64,000 bases of DNA from Actinokineospora alba (GTDB lineage: Bacteria > Actinomycetota > Actinomycetes > Mycobacteriales > Pseudonocardiaceae): contig NZ_SNXU01000001.1 in NCBI RefSeq assembly GCF_004362515.1, positions 1,984,001 through 2,048,000 on the forward strand. The letters are read 5' to 3'. Made by a program: the position numbers and the translations under genes. Shown here piece by piece: positions 36,617 to 45,378 of the stretch (positions are counted from its first letter, which is position 1; every line of letters starts with the position of its first letter). The notes beneath the pieces were generated by a model, which was not told the DNA's origin, did no database searches, and was given only the letters and a program-made list of their open reading frames with translations.

Positions 36617-37837
36617 TCACCGATAGAGGAGGTAGGGCTCCCTGAGTCGCCGGAAATCGGCCAGCTCCGACTGCCACGCGCCGACGATCTCGGCCGCGCC
36701 CGCGCCCGCGTCGACCATCCGCCGGAGCCGGTCGGAGCCGGTCAATTTGTCGATAAAGAGATCCGGCCGCCACCCGAACACGGCCGGGAACAGCCGTTTC
36801 ACCGTCACCAGCATCGCCACGGCGGTCTGGATCGCCTCGAAGCGGCGCTCATCGGTCAGGTGCACCTGCACGCCACCGCACGCGGCGCCGGTGAACTTGC
36901 CGAAGGTCGGGACGAAGTACTGCTCGCGGAACCGGACCCCGGGCAGGTCCAGCGCGTTGAGCTCCTCCGCCCAGCGCCAGTCGAGACCGGGCGCGCCGAT
37001 GATCTCGAACGGGCGGGTCGTGCCCCGGCCCTCCGAGAGCAGCGTGCCCTCGAACAGGCAGGTGCCGGGGTAGGCGAGCGCGGTCTGCGGGGTCGGCATG
37101 TTGGGGCTTGGCGGAACCCACGTGAGCCCGGTGTCGGCGAACAGGTGGTCGCGCCGCCAGCCGGTGACGCGCTCGACTGTCACCTCCCGGCCCAGGAACT
37201 CGCCGCCGAAGAGCCGGGCCAGTTCCCCGACCGTCATGCCGTGCTGCTGCACGATCGGCTGCCGACCGACGCCGGAGGCGTAAGCGGGATCGAGCCTGGG
37301 GCCGCGCGGGGAGCCGCCGACCGGATTGGGTCGGTCGAGGATGATGAACTCAAGATCCTTGGCGGCGCTCATCGCCGTGTACATAGTCCAGATGTAGGTA
37401 TAGAACCGGGCGCCCACGTCGGCGATGTCGAAGACCACGGTGTCCACGCCCGCCTTTGCGAACTGCGCCGCGAGCTTGGCGGCGGTGGCGCCGTAGGCGT
37501 CGTAGACGGGGATGCCCGTGCGGGGGTCCTTGTAGTCGCCTTCCGAGCCGCCAGCCTGCGCGGTGCCCCGGAAACCGTGCTCGGGCCCGAAGACCGCCGT
37601 CGGACGCACACCCGCGGCCACCATCGAGTCGACCACGTGGGTGCCGTCGCGCAGGACGCCGGTCGGGTTCGACACGATCCCGAGGCGCCGCCCGGCCAGG
37701 CGCCGCCAGCCTTGGCCCGCCAGCGTGTCGGCTGCGGGCGCGGTTCGGCCGCGGGGCTGCGCCGTGGCGGGTGCCGCCGCGGCGGTGAGCAGGGGAGCGG
37801 TGAGGGCGGACGCGGCGAGGAAGCTTCGGCGGTCCAT
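36617..37837 (-). CDS. namZ: Exo-beta-N-acetylmuramidase NamZ (DUF1343)
   Basis: A 406-residue exported enzyme. A Tat-type signal (MDRRSFLAASAL, then Ala-rich to about 27) is followed by the DUF1343 fold with FGPEHGFRG, VFDIADVGARFYTYI, LDRPNPVGG and SPNMPTPQTALAYPGTC. NamZ removes terminal MurNAc from peptidoglycan fragments. It starts at ATG 37837, only 4 bp after the nagZ stop. Pairing with NagZ allows stepwise exolytic digestion outside the membrane. Confidence 0.92.
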   Translation of the reverse strand: MDRRSFLAASALTAPLLTAAAAPATAQPRGRTAPAADTLAGQGWRRLAGRRLGIVSNPTGVLRDGTHVVDSMVAAGVRPTAVFGPEHGFRGTAQAGGSEGDYKDPRTGIPVYDAYGATAAKLAAQFAKAGVDTVVFDIADVGARFYTYIWTMYTAMSAAKDLEFIILDRPNPVGGSPRGPRLDPAYASGVGRQPIVQQHGMTVGELARLFGGEFLGREVTVERVTGWRRDHLFADTGLTWVPPSPNMPTPQTALAYPGTCLFEGTLLSEGRGTTRPFEIIGAPGLDWRWAEELNALDLPGVRFREQYFVPTFGKFTGAACGGVQVHLTDERRFEAIQTAVAMLVTVKRLFPAVFGWRPDLFIDKLTGSDRLRRMVDAGAGAAEIVGAWQSELADFRRLREPYLLYR

Positions 37838-37841
37838 CCGG

Positions 37842-39662
37842 CTACCAGCTCAGGCCGTGGTCGAACGGATAGCGCACTTCGCCCGGCTCGGCGCCGTCCG
37901 GGACCGCGACTGGCAGCCTGCCCTTCGGCGGGATCTCTCCGGTGATCACCTTCGTGAGGGACTCCAGGGAGACCTCGCGCCACGAGTACGTCGCCAGCCA
38001 GGTGGGGGTGTCGACGAAGCCCGCGTCATACGGAACCTGGGACGCCACGGCGATCACCGGTTTCCCGGTTTCCATCAGGCGGGTGAGCAGCGTGCGCTGG
38101 GCGAGGTTCGCGGACAGGTTGTTGGTCAGCACGATCACGAGGTCGACGTCCTGGGCGGCCGTGACCGCCTCGTTGATCTTGGTTTCCACCGGTCTGGTGC
38201 CGGTCGGCAGTGGTGTCGTGTCCCACCCCCTGGCGCGCAGGTGGGCGGCCAGCAGGGTGGGGGACTTGGCCGAGTTCACCGTGTCGCCCACCCCGGCGAC
38301 CAGCGTCTTCGCCGGTGTCCGGCGGGGCAGCAGACCCGCGTCGTTGCGCAGGGCCGTCACCGTGCGGTCGGTCAGCCGCTGGATCGCTGCCTTGTGCTCG
38401 GCCGTGCCGACCAGGGCCGGGACGCGTTCGACGGGCACGAACGGCCTGCTCAGGATGCCGCGCTTCGCTTTGAGGGCCACGATTCGGCGAACGCTCTGCT
38501 CGACGCGCTCGACCGTGAGCCTGCCGCTGTGCACCGCGGCGAGCACGGAATCCATGGCCAGCCGCAGATCCGGCGGCATCAGCAGCTGGTCGACGCCCGC
38601 CTCGATCGCCAGCACCGGGATCTCGGCGTCGGTGAACATCTCCCGGATCCCCTGCATGCCAAGGGAATCGGACACGATCACGCCCTGGTAGCCCATCTCC
38701 TCGCGGAGCAGCTCGGTCATGATCGGCTTGGACACGGTGGCGGGGACGCGGGTCGGATCAAGGCTGGGGAACTGGATGTGCGCGGTCATGATCGAGTCGA
38801 TGCCCGCCGCGATCGCCGCGCGGAACGGCGGCAGGTCAACCCGTTCCCACTCCTCGGCGGACCGGTTGATGATCGGCAGGCCGGTATGGCTGTCGGTGGC
38901 CGCGTCGCCGTGTCCGGGGAAATGCTTCGCGGAAGACGACACGGTGGCTATCGGCCTGCCGCTCTCCTGGTAGCCGCGGACCTCCGCGGTGACCATCTCG
39001 CTGGTGAGCACCGGATCCGCGGAGAACGACCGGGCGCCGATGACCGGATTGAGCGGGTTGGAGTTCACGTCGGCGACCGGCGCGAAGTTCTGGTTGACCC
39101 CCATCGCGCGCAGCTCATGGCCGTTGATCGAAGCCAGCGTCCGCGCGTCCGCGGCGTTGCGGCCCGCGCCGATCGCCATGCTCGCGGGGTACTCGGTGGC
39201 GGGCGCCTCGACCCGGGTGACGTTGCCGCCCTCCTGGTCGATCGCCAGTACCAGCGGCAGCCGGGCGCCCGACTCGATCGCCGCCCGCTGCAGGCCGTTG
39301 GAGAACTTGGCGAGCTGCACCGGGCTGTCGACGTTGTCGGTGCCGCTGTTGTTGAAGTAGATGACCCCGCCGACCTGGTACCGCCGCACGACCTCGGCCG
39401 GGGTGTCGACGCCGTAGGTGGCGCGGTTCATCGAGTGCACCTCGTCGGCCGCCTTGCCCCAGACACTGGCCACGAAGAGCTGGCCGACCTTCTGCTCAAG
39501 GGTCATCCGACCCAGGAGGTCGTCGGTCCAGGTATCCACGGAGCGTGCGCGGATCTCGTCCTCCGCTGGTTTGACGGCGGGGATCGCGCTCGCGACGACA
39601 CTCACAGTCGCCATGGTGGCGGCGGCGATGAGGAGCGCTGCCAGTGGCCGTGGAGTACGCAC
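37842..39662 (-). CDS. nagZ: Exo-beta-N-acetylglucosaminidase NagZ (GH3)
   Basis: A 606-residue exported GH3 enzyme that takes GlcNAc from muropeptide ends. Key pattern KHFPGHGDAATDSHTGLP carries the NagZ His/Asp dyad; the nucleophile is expected in VIVSDSLGM. The second, alpha/beta-sandwich domain is present (about 430-600), as in Bacillus NagZ. GTG 39662 is preferred because GGGAGG lies 6 nt upstream and gives a clean signal peptide (about 1-27). A longer frame begins at 39707. It leads the nagZ-namZ-amiE transcript. Confidence 0.93.
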   Translation of the reverse strand: MRTPRPLAALLIAAATMATVSVVASAIPAVKPAEDEIRARSVDTWTDDLLGRMTLEQKVGQLFVASVWGKAADEVHSMNRATYGVDTPAEVVRRYQVGGVIYFNNSGTDNVDSPVQLAKFSNGLQRAAIESGARLPLVLAIDQEGGNVTRVEAPATEYPASMAIGAGRNAADARTLASINGHELRAMGVNQNFAPVADVNSNPLNPVIGARSFSADPVLTSEMVTAEVRGYQESGRPIATVSSSAKHFPGHGDAATDSHTGLPIINRSAEEWERVDLPPFRAAIAAGIDSIMTAHIQFPSLDPTRVPATVSKPIMTELLREEMGYQGVIVSDSLGMQGIREMFTDAEIPVLAIEAGVDQLLMPPDLRLAMDSVLAAVHSGRLTVERVEQSVRRIVALKAKRGILSRPFVPVERVPALVGTAEHKAAIQRLTDRTVTALRNDAGLLPRRTPAKTLVAGVGDTVNSAKSPTLLAAHLRARGWDTTPLPTGTRPVETKINEAVTAAQDVDLVIVLTNNLSANLAQRTLLTRLMETGKPVIAVASQVPYDAGFVDTPTWLATYSWREVSLESLTKVITGEIPPKGRLPVAVPDGAEPGEVRYPFDHGLSW

Positions 39663-40224
39663 CCTGCCTCCCGGTGGGTCGTGTCGGCGCTTGTTAACCA
39701 ATAACAACGCCTACACGGAAGTTACTCACGTCACGATCACCGGGTCAACGCGGTGTTTGCCGCCTGTGGACAACCACCCCTGAAACGGAATTGGGCGGCT
39801 CCGCTCCGGAGAGCGGAACCGCCCAAACCTCCGCGCGAACACTCGGGTTACCAAGCGTGCAACGTTGTCGTATCAACATGGCCTCGGCGTCCGGCGTCCC
39901 GGTACGCAGTCCCTTGACGACATGCCTCCCGCGGCGTGCTGCGCGTGGGTGCTCGGTGCTCGCGCACGGAGTTCGCTCGGGGTGGATCGGAGCTTCTCTT
40001 CGCTTCGTCCCTGGCCGGCTCGAAGTCCGCATCTCCATTTGTACCCAGTGAGGAAGGTCACTTCAAGGGCACTTTCGGGTGCACCGGTAAAGACCACGGA
40101 AAGCATCGACCAGCACGGTCTGTGAGCGTAGGCTGGACGCTCTGTTTGCGTCTTAGCCGGTCTGGATCAGGTGGGTACCGCCAGTCGGGTGCATCCGAAA
40201 CTTCCTTGCGCGACACCGAGTCCG
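39663..40224. other. Gene-poor intergenic region with hairpin 39791-39826
   Basis: No gene is supported; the short open frames give no family features. TTAACCAATAACAA-like AT-rich sequence at about 39693-39707 may be the nagZ promoter region. Bases 39791-39826 form a 16-bp stem (TTGGGCGGCTCCGCTC, one G-U pair, loop CGGA) resembling a terminator, but no gene obviously feeds it. Confidence 0.5.
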
Positions 40225-41052
40225 TCAGCGCCTGCGCCTGCGGTAGCCGTACCAGGCCGCGCCCGCCGCCGCGGCCGCCGCGCTGAGGCCGATAGCCGTC
40301 ACGGCGACCGTCGTGCCGGACGGCGCGTGGAAGCGCGAGCGCAGCGACACCGGCTTGGAGAACGTCAGGATCGGCCAGCCGCGCTCGGTCGCGATCTTGC
40401 GGAGCCCGCGGTCCGGGTTGACCACCGCCGGGTGCCCGACCGCTTCCAGCATCGGAAGGTCCGTGCTGGAGTCGGAGTAGGCGTGGCTCGCGGCGAGGTC
40501 GTAACCGTGCTGCTCAGCCAACTCGCGGATCGCGGCGGCCTTGTTGTCGCCGTAGCAGTAGAAGTCGATCTCCCCGGTGTAGCGGCCCTCGGCCGACACC
40601 ATCCGCGTGCCCACGCTGTGCGTCGCGCCGATCATCTCCGCGATCGGGGCGACGATCTCCTCGCCGGAGGCGGAGATGACGACGACCTCGTGTCCGTTGG
40701 CCTGGTGCTCGGCGACCAGTTCGGCGGCCTCGGCGTAGACCAGCGGGTCGACGATGTCGTGCAGCGTTTCCTCCACGATCGAGCGAACTTGCTCGACATC
40801 CCACCCTGCGCACAGCGACGTGAGGTGCTCGCGCATTCGCTCGACCTGGTCCGCATCCGCGCCGGAAGCAGCGAAAACGAACTGCGCGTAAGCACTCTTG
40901 AGCACTCCGCGACGGTTGATCAGGCCGCCTTGGAAGAACGGCCTGCTGAACGCCAACGTGCTGGATTTCGCGATGACCGTCTTGTCCAGGTCGAAGAACG
41001 CCGCGATCCGGCCCGGTTGCAGAGGGTCGGCGCTGTTGCCGGAATCGGTCAC
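40225..41052 (-). CDS. HAD-IB family phosphatase (SerB-like) with C-terminal membrane tail
   Basis: A 275-residue HAD hydrolase from GTG 41052. Motif I FFDLDKTVIA (the variant with Lys after Asp), motif II VVVISASGEE, and motif III/IV AYSDSSTDLPMLEAVG are all present. A hydrophobic Ala-rich segment and Arg-rich end (GAAWYGYRRRRR) form a C-terminal anchor. It occupies the place of Rv3661 next to the 6C sRNA. Substrate unknown; phosphoserine or a lipid phosphate is possible. Confidence 0.9.
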   Translation of the reverse strand: MTDSGNSADPLQPGRIAAFFDLDKTVIAKSSTLAFSRPFFQGGLINRRGVLKSAYAQFVFAASGADADQVERMREHLTSLCAGWDVEQVRSIVEETLHDIVDPLVYAEAAELVAEHQANGHEVVVISASGEEIVAPIAEMIGATHSVGTRMVSAEGRYTGEIDFYCYGDNKAAAIRELAEQHGYDLAASHAYSDSSTDLPMLEAVGHPAVVNPDRGLRKIATERGWPILTFSKPVSLRSRFHAPSGTTVAVTAIGLSAAAAAAGAAWYGYRRRRR

Positions 41053-41172
41053 GCCGCCAGCATAGGAGCGGGCCGCCCGAGGGCCGTCGCGGTATGCCCA
41101 CGGGGTGAACTCCGCAGCCGTCTTCGGCTGTTCTGTAGCCAAGACACCCAGGGAAGGGGATACAGTATCGAT

Positions 41173-41262
41173 AACCGGCCTAGTGCCGGGACGGTTCAGT
41201 CCGACCCCCCGGGGCTGAACCTCTGACGGCCCCCGCCCCTCCCCCCTGGCGGGGGCCGTCCT
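41173..41262 (+). ncRNA. 6C small RNA
   Basis: Two adjacent hairpins each expose six cytosines in the loop. The first has stem GGTTCAG/CTGAACC (41193-41199 with 41215-41221, extended inward) and loop C6 at 41205-41210. The second is a 12-bp terminator stem ACGGCCCCCGCC (41226-41237) with 41248-41259 and C6 at 41241-41246. A smaller 5' hairpin CCGGC/GCCGG (41175-41179, 41185-41189) precedes them. The -10 box TACAGT (41161-41166) sets the start near 41173. The 6C RNA (B11) lies between Rv3660c and Rv3661 in M. tuberculosis, and here between the same two genes. It regulates growth and replication genes by C-rich loop pairing. Confidence 0.92.
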
Positions 41263-41456
41263 ATATCCATGGCAAGTCGGCCCCCTCCCAGCGTGCCGGC
41301 ACCCGCCGACAATCCCGGCGCCGCCACCGCTCTGTCCACAGTGACCGCGGACCTGTCCACAGCCTGACCGGCGGGGATTGTTCTCGACGCCCTCTCGAAA
41401 GATCGTGATCACAGCGGCCGCCGACGGCCGCACCGATCCGAAGGGAGCTGGTCGTC

Positions 41457-42506
41457 GTGGCCCGACCGGTGGCGTGCGTACATGGGGACAGCCTGCTCGA
41501 CGAAGTGCTGCGGGTGGCCGCGGCGGCGGGCTGCGCGGTCGACCGAGTCGCCGACGTCGCCGAACTCCGAGCCCACTGGCAGGACTCCCCACTCGTGATC
41601 CTCGACGCCGACGCGGCGGCGGCCTGCCTCGCCATCGCGTTGCCGCGCAGGGAAAGCGTGGTCCTGGTGTGCGCGGGCGACCCACCGCCGACCACCTGGT
41701 CCGACGCGGTCGCCCTCGGCGCCGACCGGGTCGTCACCTTGCCCGACGGTGAATCTTGGCTGGTGGAAGCGTTTGCGGACACCACGGAGAGCCCAGCGGG
41801 CAAGGCGGGCCGGGTCGTCGCCGTCATCGGCGGGCGTGGCGGCGCCGGAGCCTCGGTGTTCGCTGCGGCTGTGGGCCTCACGGCACTCGAACTAGGCCAC
41901 GACGCCCTGCTCGTCGACTGCGATCCGCTCGGCGGTGGCCTCGATCTGGTGCTGGGGGCGGAGCAGAGTCCCGGGATGCGGTGGCCCGACCTGCGCCTGA
42001 AGTCAGGCCGCATCCCGGTGTCCAGCCTGCGGTCCGCACTCCCAGGGCGCACCAAGGGTGACTCGCGCCTCACGCTGCTATCCGGCGCGAGATCGGGCGA
42101 GGCACCAAGCCCCGAGGCGGTCGCCGCCGTCGTCGACGCGGGCAGGCGGGGTGGCGAGACCGTCGTCTGCGACCTGCCGCGCGCCCCCGGCGACGCCGCC
42201 CACGCGGCGTTGGACCGCGCGGATCTCGCGGTGGTGATCGTCCCCGCCGAAGTCCGCGCCTGCGCGGCGGCCCGCAACGTCGCCACCCGAATCGCCGCCC
42301 GCGGCATCCGCGCGGCGGTGATAGTCCGCGGCCCCGCCCCGGCCCGCCTGGCCCCGTCCGCGGTGGCCGAGGCCATCGGCCTGCCACTGCTCACGACCCT
42401 GCGAGCCGACCGCACTCTGGCGCATTCCCTGGACCACGGCGACTTCCAGGTCCGCGGCTCCCTGGCCCGCGCCGCCCGCGTGGTCCTCGCGGAGCTCCGA
42501 TCATGA
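41457..42506 (+). CDS. ssd: Septum-site-determining/TadZ-like protein (Ssd)
   Basis: A 349-residue MinD/CpaE-like protein from GTG 41457. An N-terminal receiver-like region (about 1-115) precedes a SIMIBI ATPase-like fold, VVAVIGGRGGAGASVFAAAVG (about 121 onward), in which the Walker A GKGGxGKT is altered to GGRGGAGAS: the Lys is missing. It should therefore not hydrolyse ATP normally, like other TadZ/Ssd proteins. It heads the tad operon as in Rv3660c. Its 3' end (from about 42478) is repeated 278 bp downstream. Confidence 0.88.
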   Translation: MARPVACVHGDSLLDEVLRVAAAAGCAVDRVADVAELRAHWQDSPLVILDADAAAACLAIALPRRESVVLVCAGDPPPTTWSDAVALGADRVVTLPDGESWLVEAFADTTESPAGKAGRVVAVIGGRGGAGASVFAAAVGLTALELGHDALLVDCDPLGGGLDLVLGAEQSPGMRWPDLRLKSGRIPVSSLRSALPGRTKGDSRLTLLSGARSGEAPSPEAVAAVVDAGRRGGETVVCDLPRAPGDAAHAALDRADLAVVIVPAEVRACAAARNVATRIAARGIRAAVIVRGPAPARLAPSAVAEAIGLPLLTTLRADRTLAHSLDHGDFQVRGSLARAARVVLAELRS

Positions 42507-42780
42507 CCGGAGCCAAGAACGTAGCGACTCGCCTCGCCGACCGACTGTGCCTGCCACTTGCGAGCGGAGTGCGGGAGATCACCGGCATAGCTCACCCCGC
42601 CCGCAACAAACCGAGCGGCGTCGTGGGCCACAACGAGATCCACATCCGCAACTCCCTCGCCGATGGTCATCTTCGGTGCTGTCGCCCAATCCGGCGGCGA
42701 GGAAGCAAGCCGCGTCGCGGGTCACAACGACTTCCAAACCACGGCCCGACCGCTCCCGCGGTCCTTGCGGAGCTCGAACC
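42503..42780 (+). pseudogene. Decayed tandem copy of the ssd/cpaF junction
   Basis: An open frame starts with ATGACCGGAG, exactly as cpaF does 278 bp later. VATRLADRLCLPLASGVREIT then GVVGHNEI matches cpaF DRVRRRLAGGAREIT and GVVGHDDV. A second remnant in another frame (42676 onward) reads AVAQSGGEEASRVAGHNDF against cpaF AVAQAVRDEAGGVVGHDDV. The end of this region (about 42755-42780, CCCGCGGTCCTTGCGGAGCT) repeats the 3' end of ssd (about 42478-42500). A junction-spanning tandem duplication whose first copy has lost its frame. Confidence 0.72.
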
Positions 42781-43980
42781 ATGACCGGAGGCACAGCAGT
42801 GACGACCGACCTCGTCGACCGGGTCCGCAGGCGGCTCGCGGGTGGCGCCCGGGAGATCACCTCCGCCGCCGTGGCCCAAGCCGTCCGCGACGAAGCGGGC
42901 GGGGTGGTGGGCCACGACGACGTCCTGACCGCGTTGACCCTGCTGCGTCAGGAGTTCGTCGGTGCGGGCCCGCTCGATCCCCTGCTCCGAGACCCGGCCA
43001 CCACCGACGTCCTCGTGACCGCACCGGACCAGGTCTGGGTCGACGGGCCGGCGGGCCTGCGGCGCACCGAGATCCACTTCCGCGACGAAGACGCCGTCCG
43101 CCGCCTGGCCCAACGCCTTGCCATGGCCGCGGGCCGCCGCCTCGACGACGCCCAGCCCTACGTCGACGGCTGGCTGCCGAGCGCGGCCACCAACACCCGA
43201 ATCCGCCTGCACGCCGTGCTGCCCCCAATAGCCGAAGCGGGCACCTGCCTCTCCTTGCGCGTCCTCCGCCCCGCCGCCCACGGCCTCACCGACCTGCGCC
43301 ATCTGGCGACATTCGACGGCCAACTCCTCGAAGTCCTCCGCGCGATCGTGCACGCCAGGCTGGCTTTCCTGGTCTCGGGCGGGACCGGGAGCGGGAAGAC
43401 AACTCTCCTTTCCGCCCTCCTCGGCGAAGTCCCATCGGGAGAACGCATCGTGTGCGTGGAGGACGCGGGCGAACTGCAACCCGCCCACCCCCAATTCGTC
43501 CGCCTGGTCACCCGCCCGCCGAACATCGAGGGCGCGGGCGAGGTCACCCTGCGAGACCTGGTCCGACAAGCCCTGCGAATGCGCCCCGACCGGCTGGTAT
43601 TGGGCGAGGTCAGAGGTCCGGAGGTCTGCGACCTCCTCGCCGCCCTCAACACCGGCCACGACGGCGGCGCCGGAACGGTCCACGCCAACTCGCCGATGGA
43701 AGTCCCCGCACGCCTCGAAGCACTGGCGGCGCTAGGCGGCCTGACCGCCGCCGCCCTGCACAGCCAAGCGGCCGCCGCCATTCGCCTGATCCTCCACATG
43801 CGACGGTCATCGGCTGGAGTCCGCCACCTACAACAGATCGCCCTGCTCACCAGATCGCCCACCGGCCTGGCGATAACCCCCGTATGGAAGGACAGCGCGT
43901 GGACCCCGGCTGCTCCAGCCCTCACCGCCCTGCTGCAAAACGCCGGCGTTCCCCTACCCGCGCCCCTGACACCATGTTGA
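42781..43980 (+). CDS. cpaF: Tad pilus assembly ATPase (CpaF/TadA)
   Basis: A 399-residue secretion ATPase at the position of Rv3659c. It has VSGGTGSGKTTLLSALL (Walker A), CVEDAGELQP (Asp box), LVRQALRMRPDRLVLGEVRG (Walker B) and the His-box region TGHDGGAGTVHANSP. It powers assembly of Flp-type pili. ATG 42781 is preferred; GTG 42799 (VTTDLVDRV) is possible. The upstream 278 bp carry a decayed copy of the same start. Confidence 0.93.
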   Translation: MTGGTAVTTDLVDRVRRRLAGGAREITSAAVAQAVRDEAGGVVGHDDVLTALTLLRQEFVGAGPLDPLLRDPATTDVLVTAPDQVWVDGPAGLRRTEIHFRDEDAVRRLAQRLAMAAGRRLDDAQPYVDGWLPSAATNTRIRLHAVLPPIAEAGTCLSLRVLRPAAHGLTDLRHLATFDGQLLEVLRAIVHARLAFLVSGGTGSGKTTLLSALLGEVPSGERIVCVEDAGELQPAHPQFVRLVTRPPNIEGAGEVTLRDLVRQALRMRPDRLVLGEVRGPEVCDLLAALNTGHDGGAGTVHANSPMEVPARLEALAALGGLTAAALHSQAAAAIRLILHMRRSSAGVRHLQQIALLTRSPTGLAITPVWKDSAWTPAAPALTALLQNAGVPLPAPLTPC

Positions 43981-44479
43981 CGCGAACAGCTACCTCGGTC
44001 GCGAATCCCCAGCGATGCCAAGCGAATGCGAAGCCAATTGCAGCCAGGCTCGAGACGACGGGGAGTCGCCCTTCCCTGAGCACCGCACGGAGATCCGCTG
44101 TGGACGCCGACCCGGCCGTCCGAACGAGCCCTTCGCGACTGAGCGGGATCGAATCACTGCGGTCGCGAAGGCTCGGCCCTCGATCAAGTCTCCGGCGGCT
44201 CGCCTTGCTTGAGTCGTCACGCGTGCGTGCGCCCGGTCCTGCGGCGCCTCGGACACGCACACGCGTGCCAGGTTTGGTCGAAGCCGAGTCGTGGTGGCGT
44301 ACTCGCGCGAGTCCGCGCCAGTCCATCGGGTCGTCGCAGTCAACCGACGGGCACGCGGCTCGCTGGAGTCGCGCACCGGTTCCGCGACTGACGCGGTTCG
44401 GGTCGTCGTGGTCGCGGGTGGCCCACTGGGCGACTGCCAGGCCGCGGCGGATCCTGCTCGAACGCCTGGGTGATCGCCG
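43981..44479 (+). other. Unexplained 499-bp gap inside the tad operon
   Basis: No intact gene is seen between cpaF and tadB, although tad genes normally abut. One frame contains PSRLSGIESLRSRRLGPRSS, which is weakly like the tadB start (PSDLASLRLRRLTTRPRST), so a decayed junction duplication is possible. An imperfect inverted repeat with CACGCGTGCGTG and CACGCACACGCGTG arms lies at about 44218-44270. Confidence 0.45.
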
Positions 44480-45265
44480 ATGCTGATCCCGCCCGTTCTG
44501 CTACTGGCCGCCGCCGTTCTCGCCTGGCCGTCCGACCTGGCGTCCCTCCGACTACGCCGCCTCACGACCCGGCCACGCTCGACTCTTCTGCGCAAGCCGA
44601 AGCACACAAGCCTCCTCGCCGCACTGGGCGCGGCTGTGGTCTGCGCCGCTGTGGTCGGCCCTGGAAGTGGCATCGCCGTCGCGATGGCGGTGCTGACTGT
44701 GGGGCACCAGATTCGAGACCGCCGCCGAATCCGGTCCGGCCTCGCCGCCACCGCCGGTCTGGCCGAAGCCATCCGGTCGCTGGTCGCCGAGTTGCGGGCA
44801 GGCGCGCACCCCGCCGACGCGGCCGAAGGTGCGGCACGTGACGCCGACCCCGCGGTCGCGGCGACCTTGCGGTCCGCCGCGGCGGCGGTACGGCTCGGCG
44901 GCGACATCGACGGCGCGTTCAGTGCGACCGGTCCCGAGGCGGCAGTGGCAAGGGCATGGCGGCTTGCCACCCGGCATGGCCTGGCGCTCGCGGACGTCCT
45001 GGACGCGGTCCGCGCTGAGCTTGACCACCAGGTCGGCTTCGCCAGACAGGTCATCGCCCGGATGGCGGGCCCCCGGGCAGGCGCCATGGTTCTAGCCGGA
45101 CTACCGGTCATCGGCCTCCTACTGGGCCAAGCGATGGGCGCGGCCCCGTTGACGGTGCTCATGGACTCGTTCGGCGGCCAAGTCCTGCTCGTCGTCGGTG
45201 TGGCGCTGGAGTGCGCGGGCGTTCTGTGGTCGGCGTGGTTGACCAGCCGGGTGATCGCGCGATGA
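44480..45265 (+). CDS. tadB: Tad pilus inner-membrane protein TadB
   Basis: A 261-residue type II secretion F-domain protein (Rv3658c position). N-terminal membrane segments (about 4-17, 45-75), a cytoplasmic helical region with GLAEAIRSLVAELRAGAHPADA and EAAVARAWRLATRHGLALADVLD, and C-terminal membrane segments (about 198-255). It forms the inner-membrane platform with TadC. ATG 44480. Its TGA overlaps an ATG of the duplicated tadC leader. Confidence 0.85.
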   Translation: MLIPPVLLLAAAVLAWPSDLASLRLRRLTTRPRSTLLRKPKHTSLLAALGAAVVCAAVVGPGSGIAVAMAVLTVGHQIRDRRRIRSGLAATAGLAEAIRSLVAELRAGAHPADAAEGAARDADPAVAATLRSAAAAVRLGGDIDGAFSATGPEAAVARAWRLATRHGLALADVLDAVRAELDHQVGFARQVIARMAGPRAGAMVLAGLPVIGLLLGQAMGAAPLTVLMDSFGGQVLLVVGVALECAGVLWSAWLTSRVIAR

Positions 45266-45378
45266 CCCCACTCTTGCTGCTCGCTGTCTCGGTCCTGGTC
45301 GGTGGTCGGACTGTGGTGCGGGTCCGGGCCGTCGTCCCGCCGCTGGGTCTGTCGGCGAGTCGAGTGGTCGCACCGTGA
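45262..45378 (+). CDS. Small ORF, tadC-leader duplicate (38 aa)
   Basis: From ATG 45262 (overlapping the tadB stop) to TGA 45376-45378, overlapping the next GTG. It encodes a hydrophobic start MTPLLLLAVSVLVGG and an Arg/Val-rich end. Translational coupling through ATGA and GTGA overlaps may carry ribosomes through to tadC. It may be only a duplication remnant. Confidence 0.35.
   Translation: MTPLLLLAVSVLVGGRTVVRVRAVVPPLGLSASRVVAP

Noticed and set aside
39791..39826. Terminator of nagZ or the HAD gene
   Set aside because: Both neighbours are minus-strand genes: it lies upstream of nagZ and about 400 bp beyond the HAD stop, so its role is left open.
41333..41366. Two CTGTCCACA words upstream of ssd as DnaA boxes
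   Set aside because: The first base deviates from the consensus in both, and no initiator-linked gene is adjacent.
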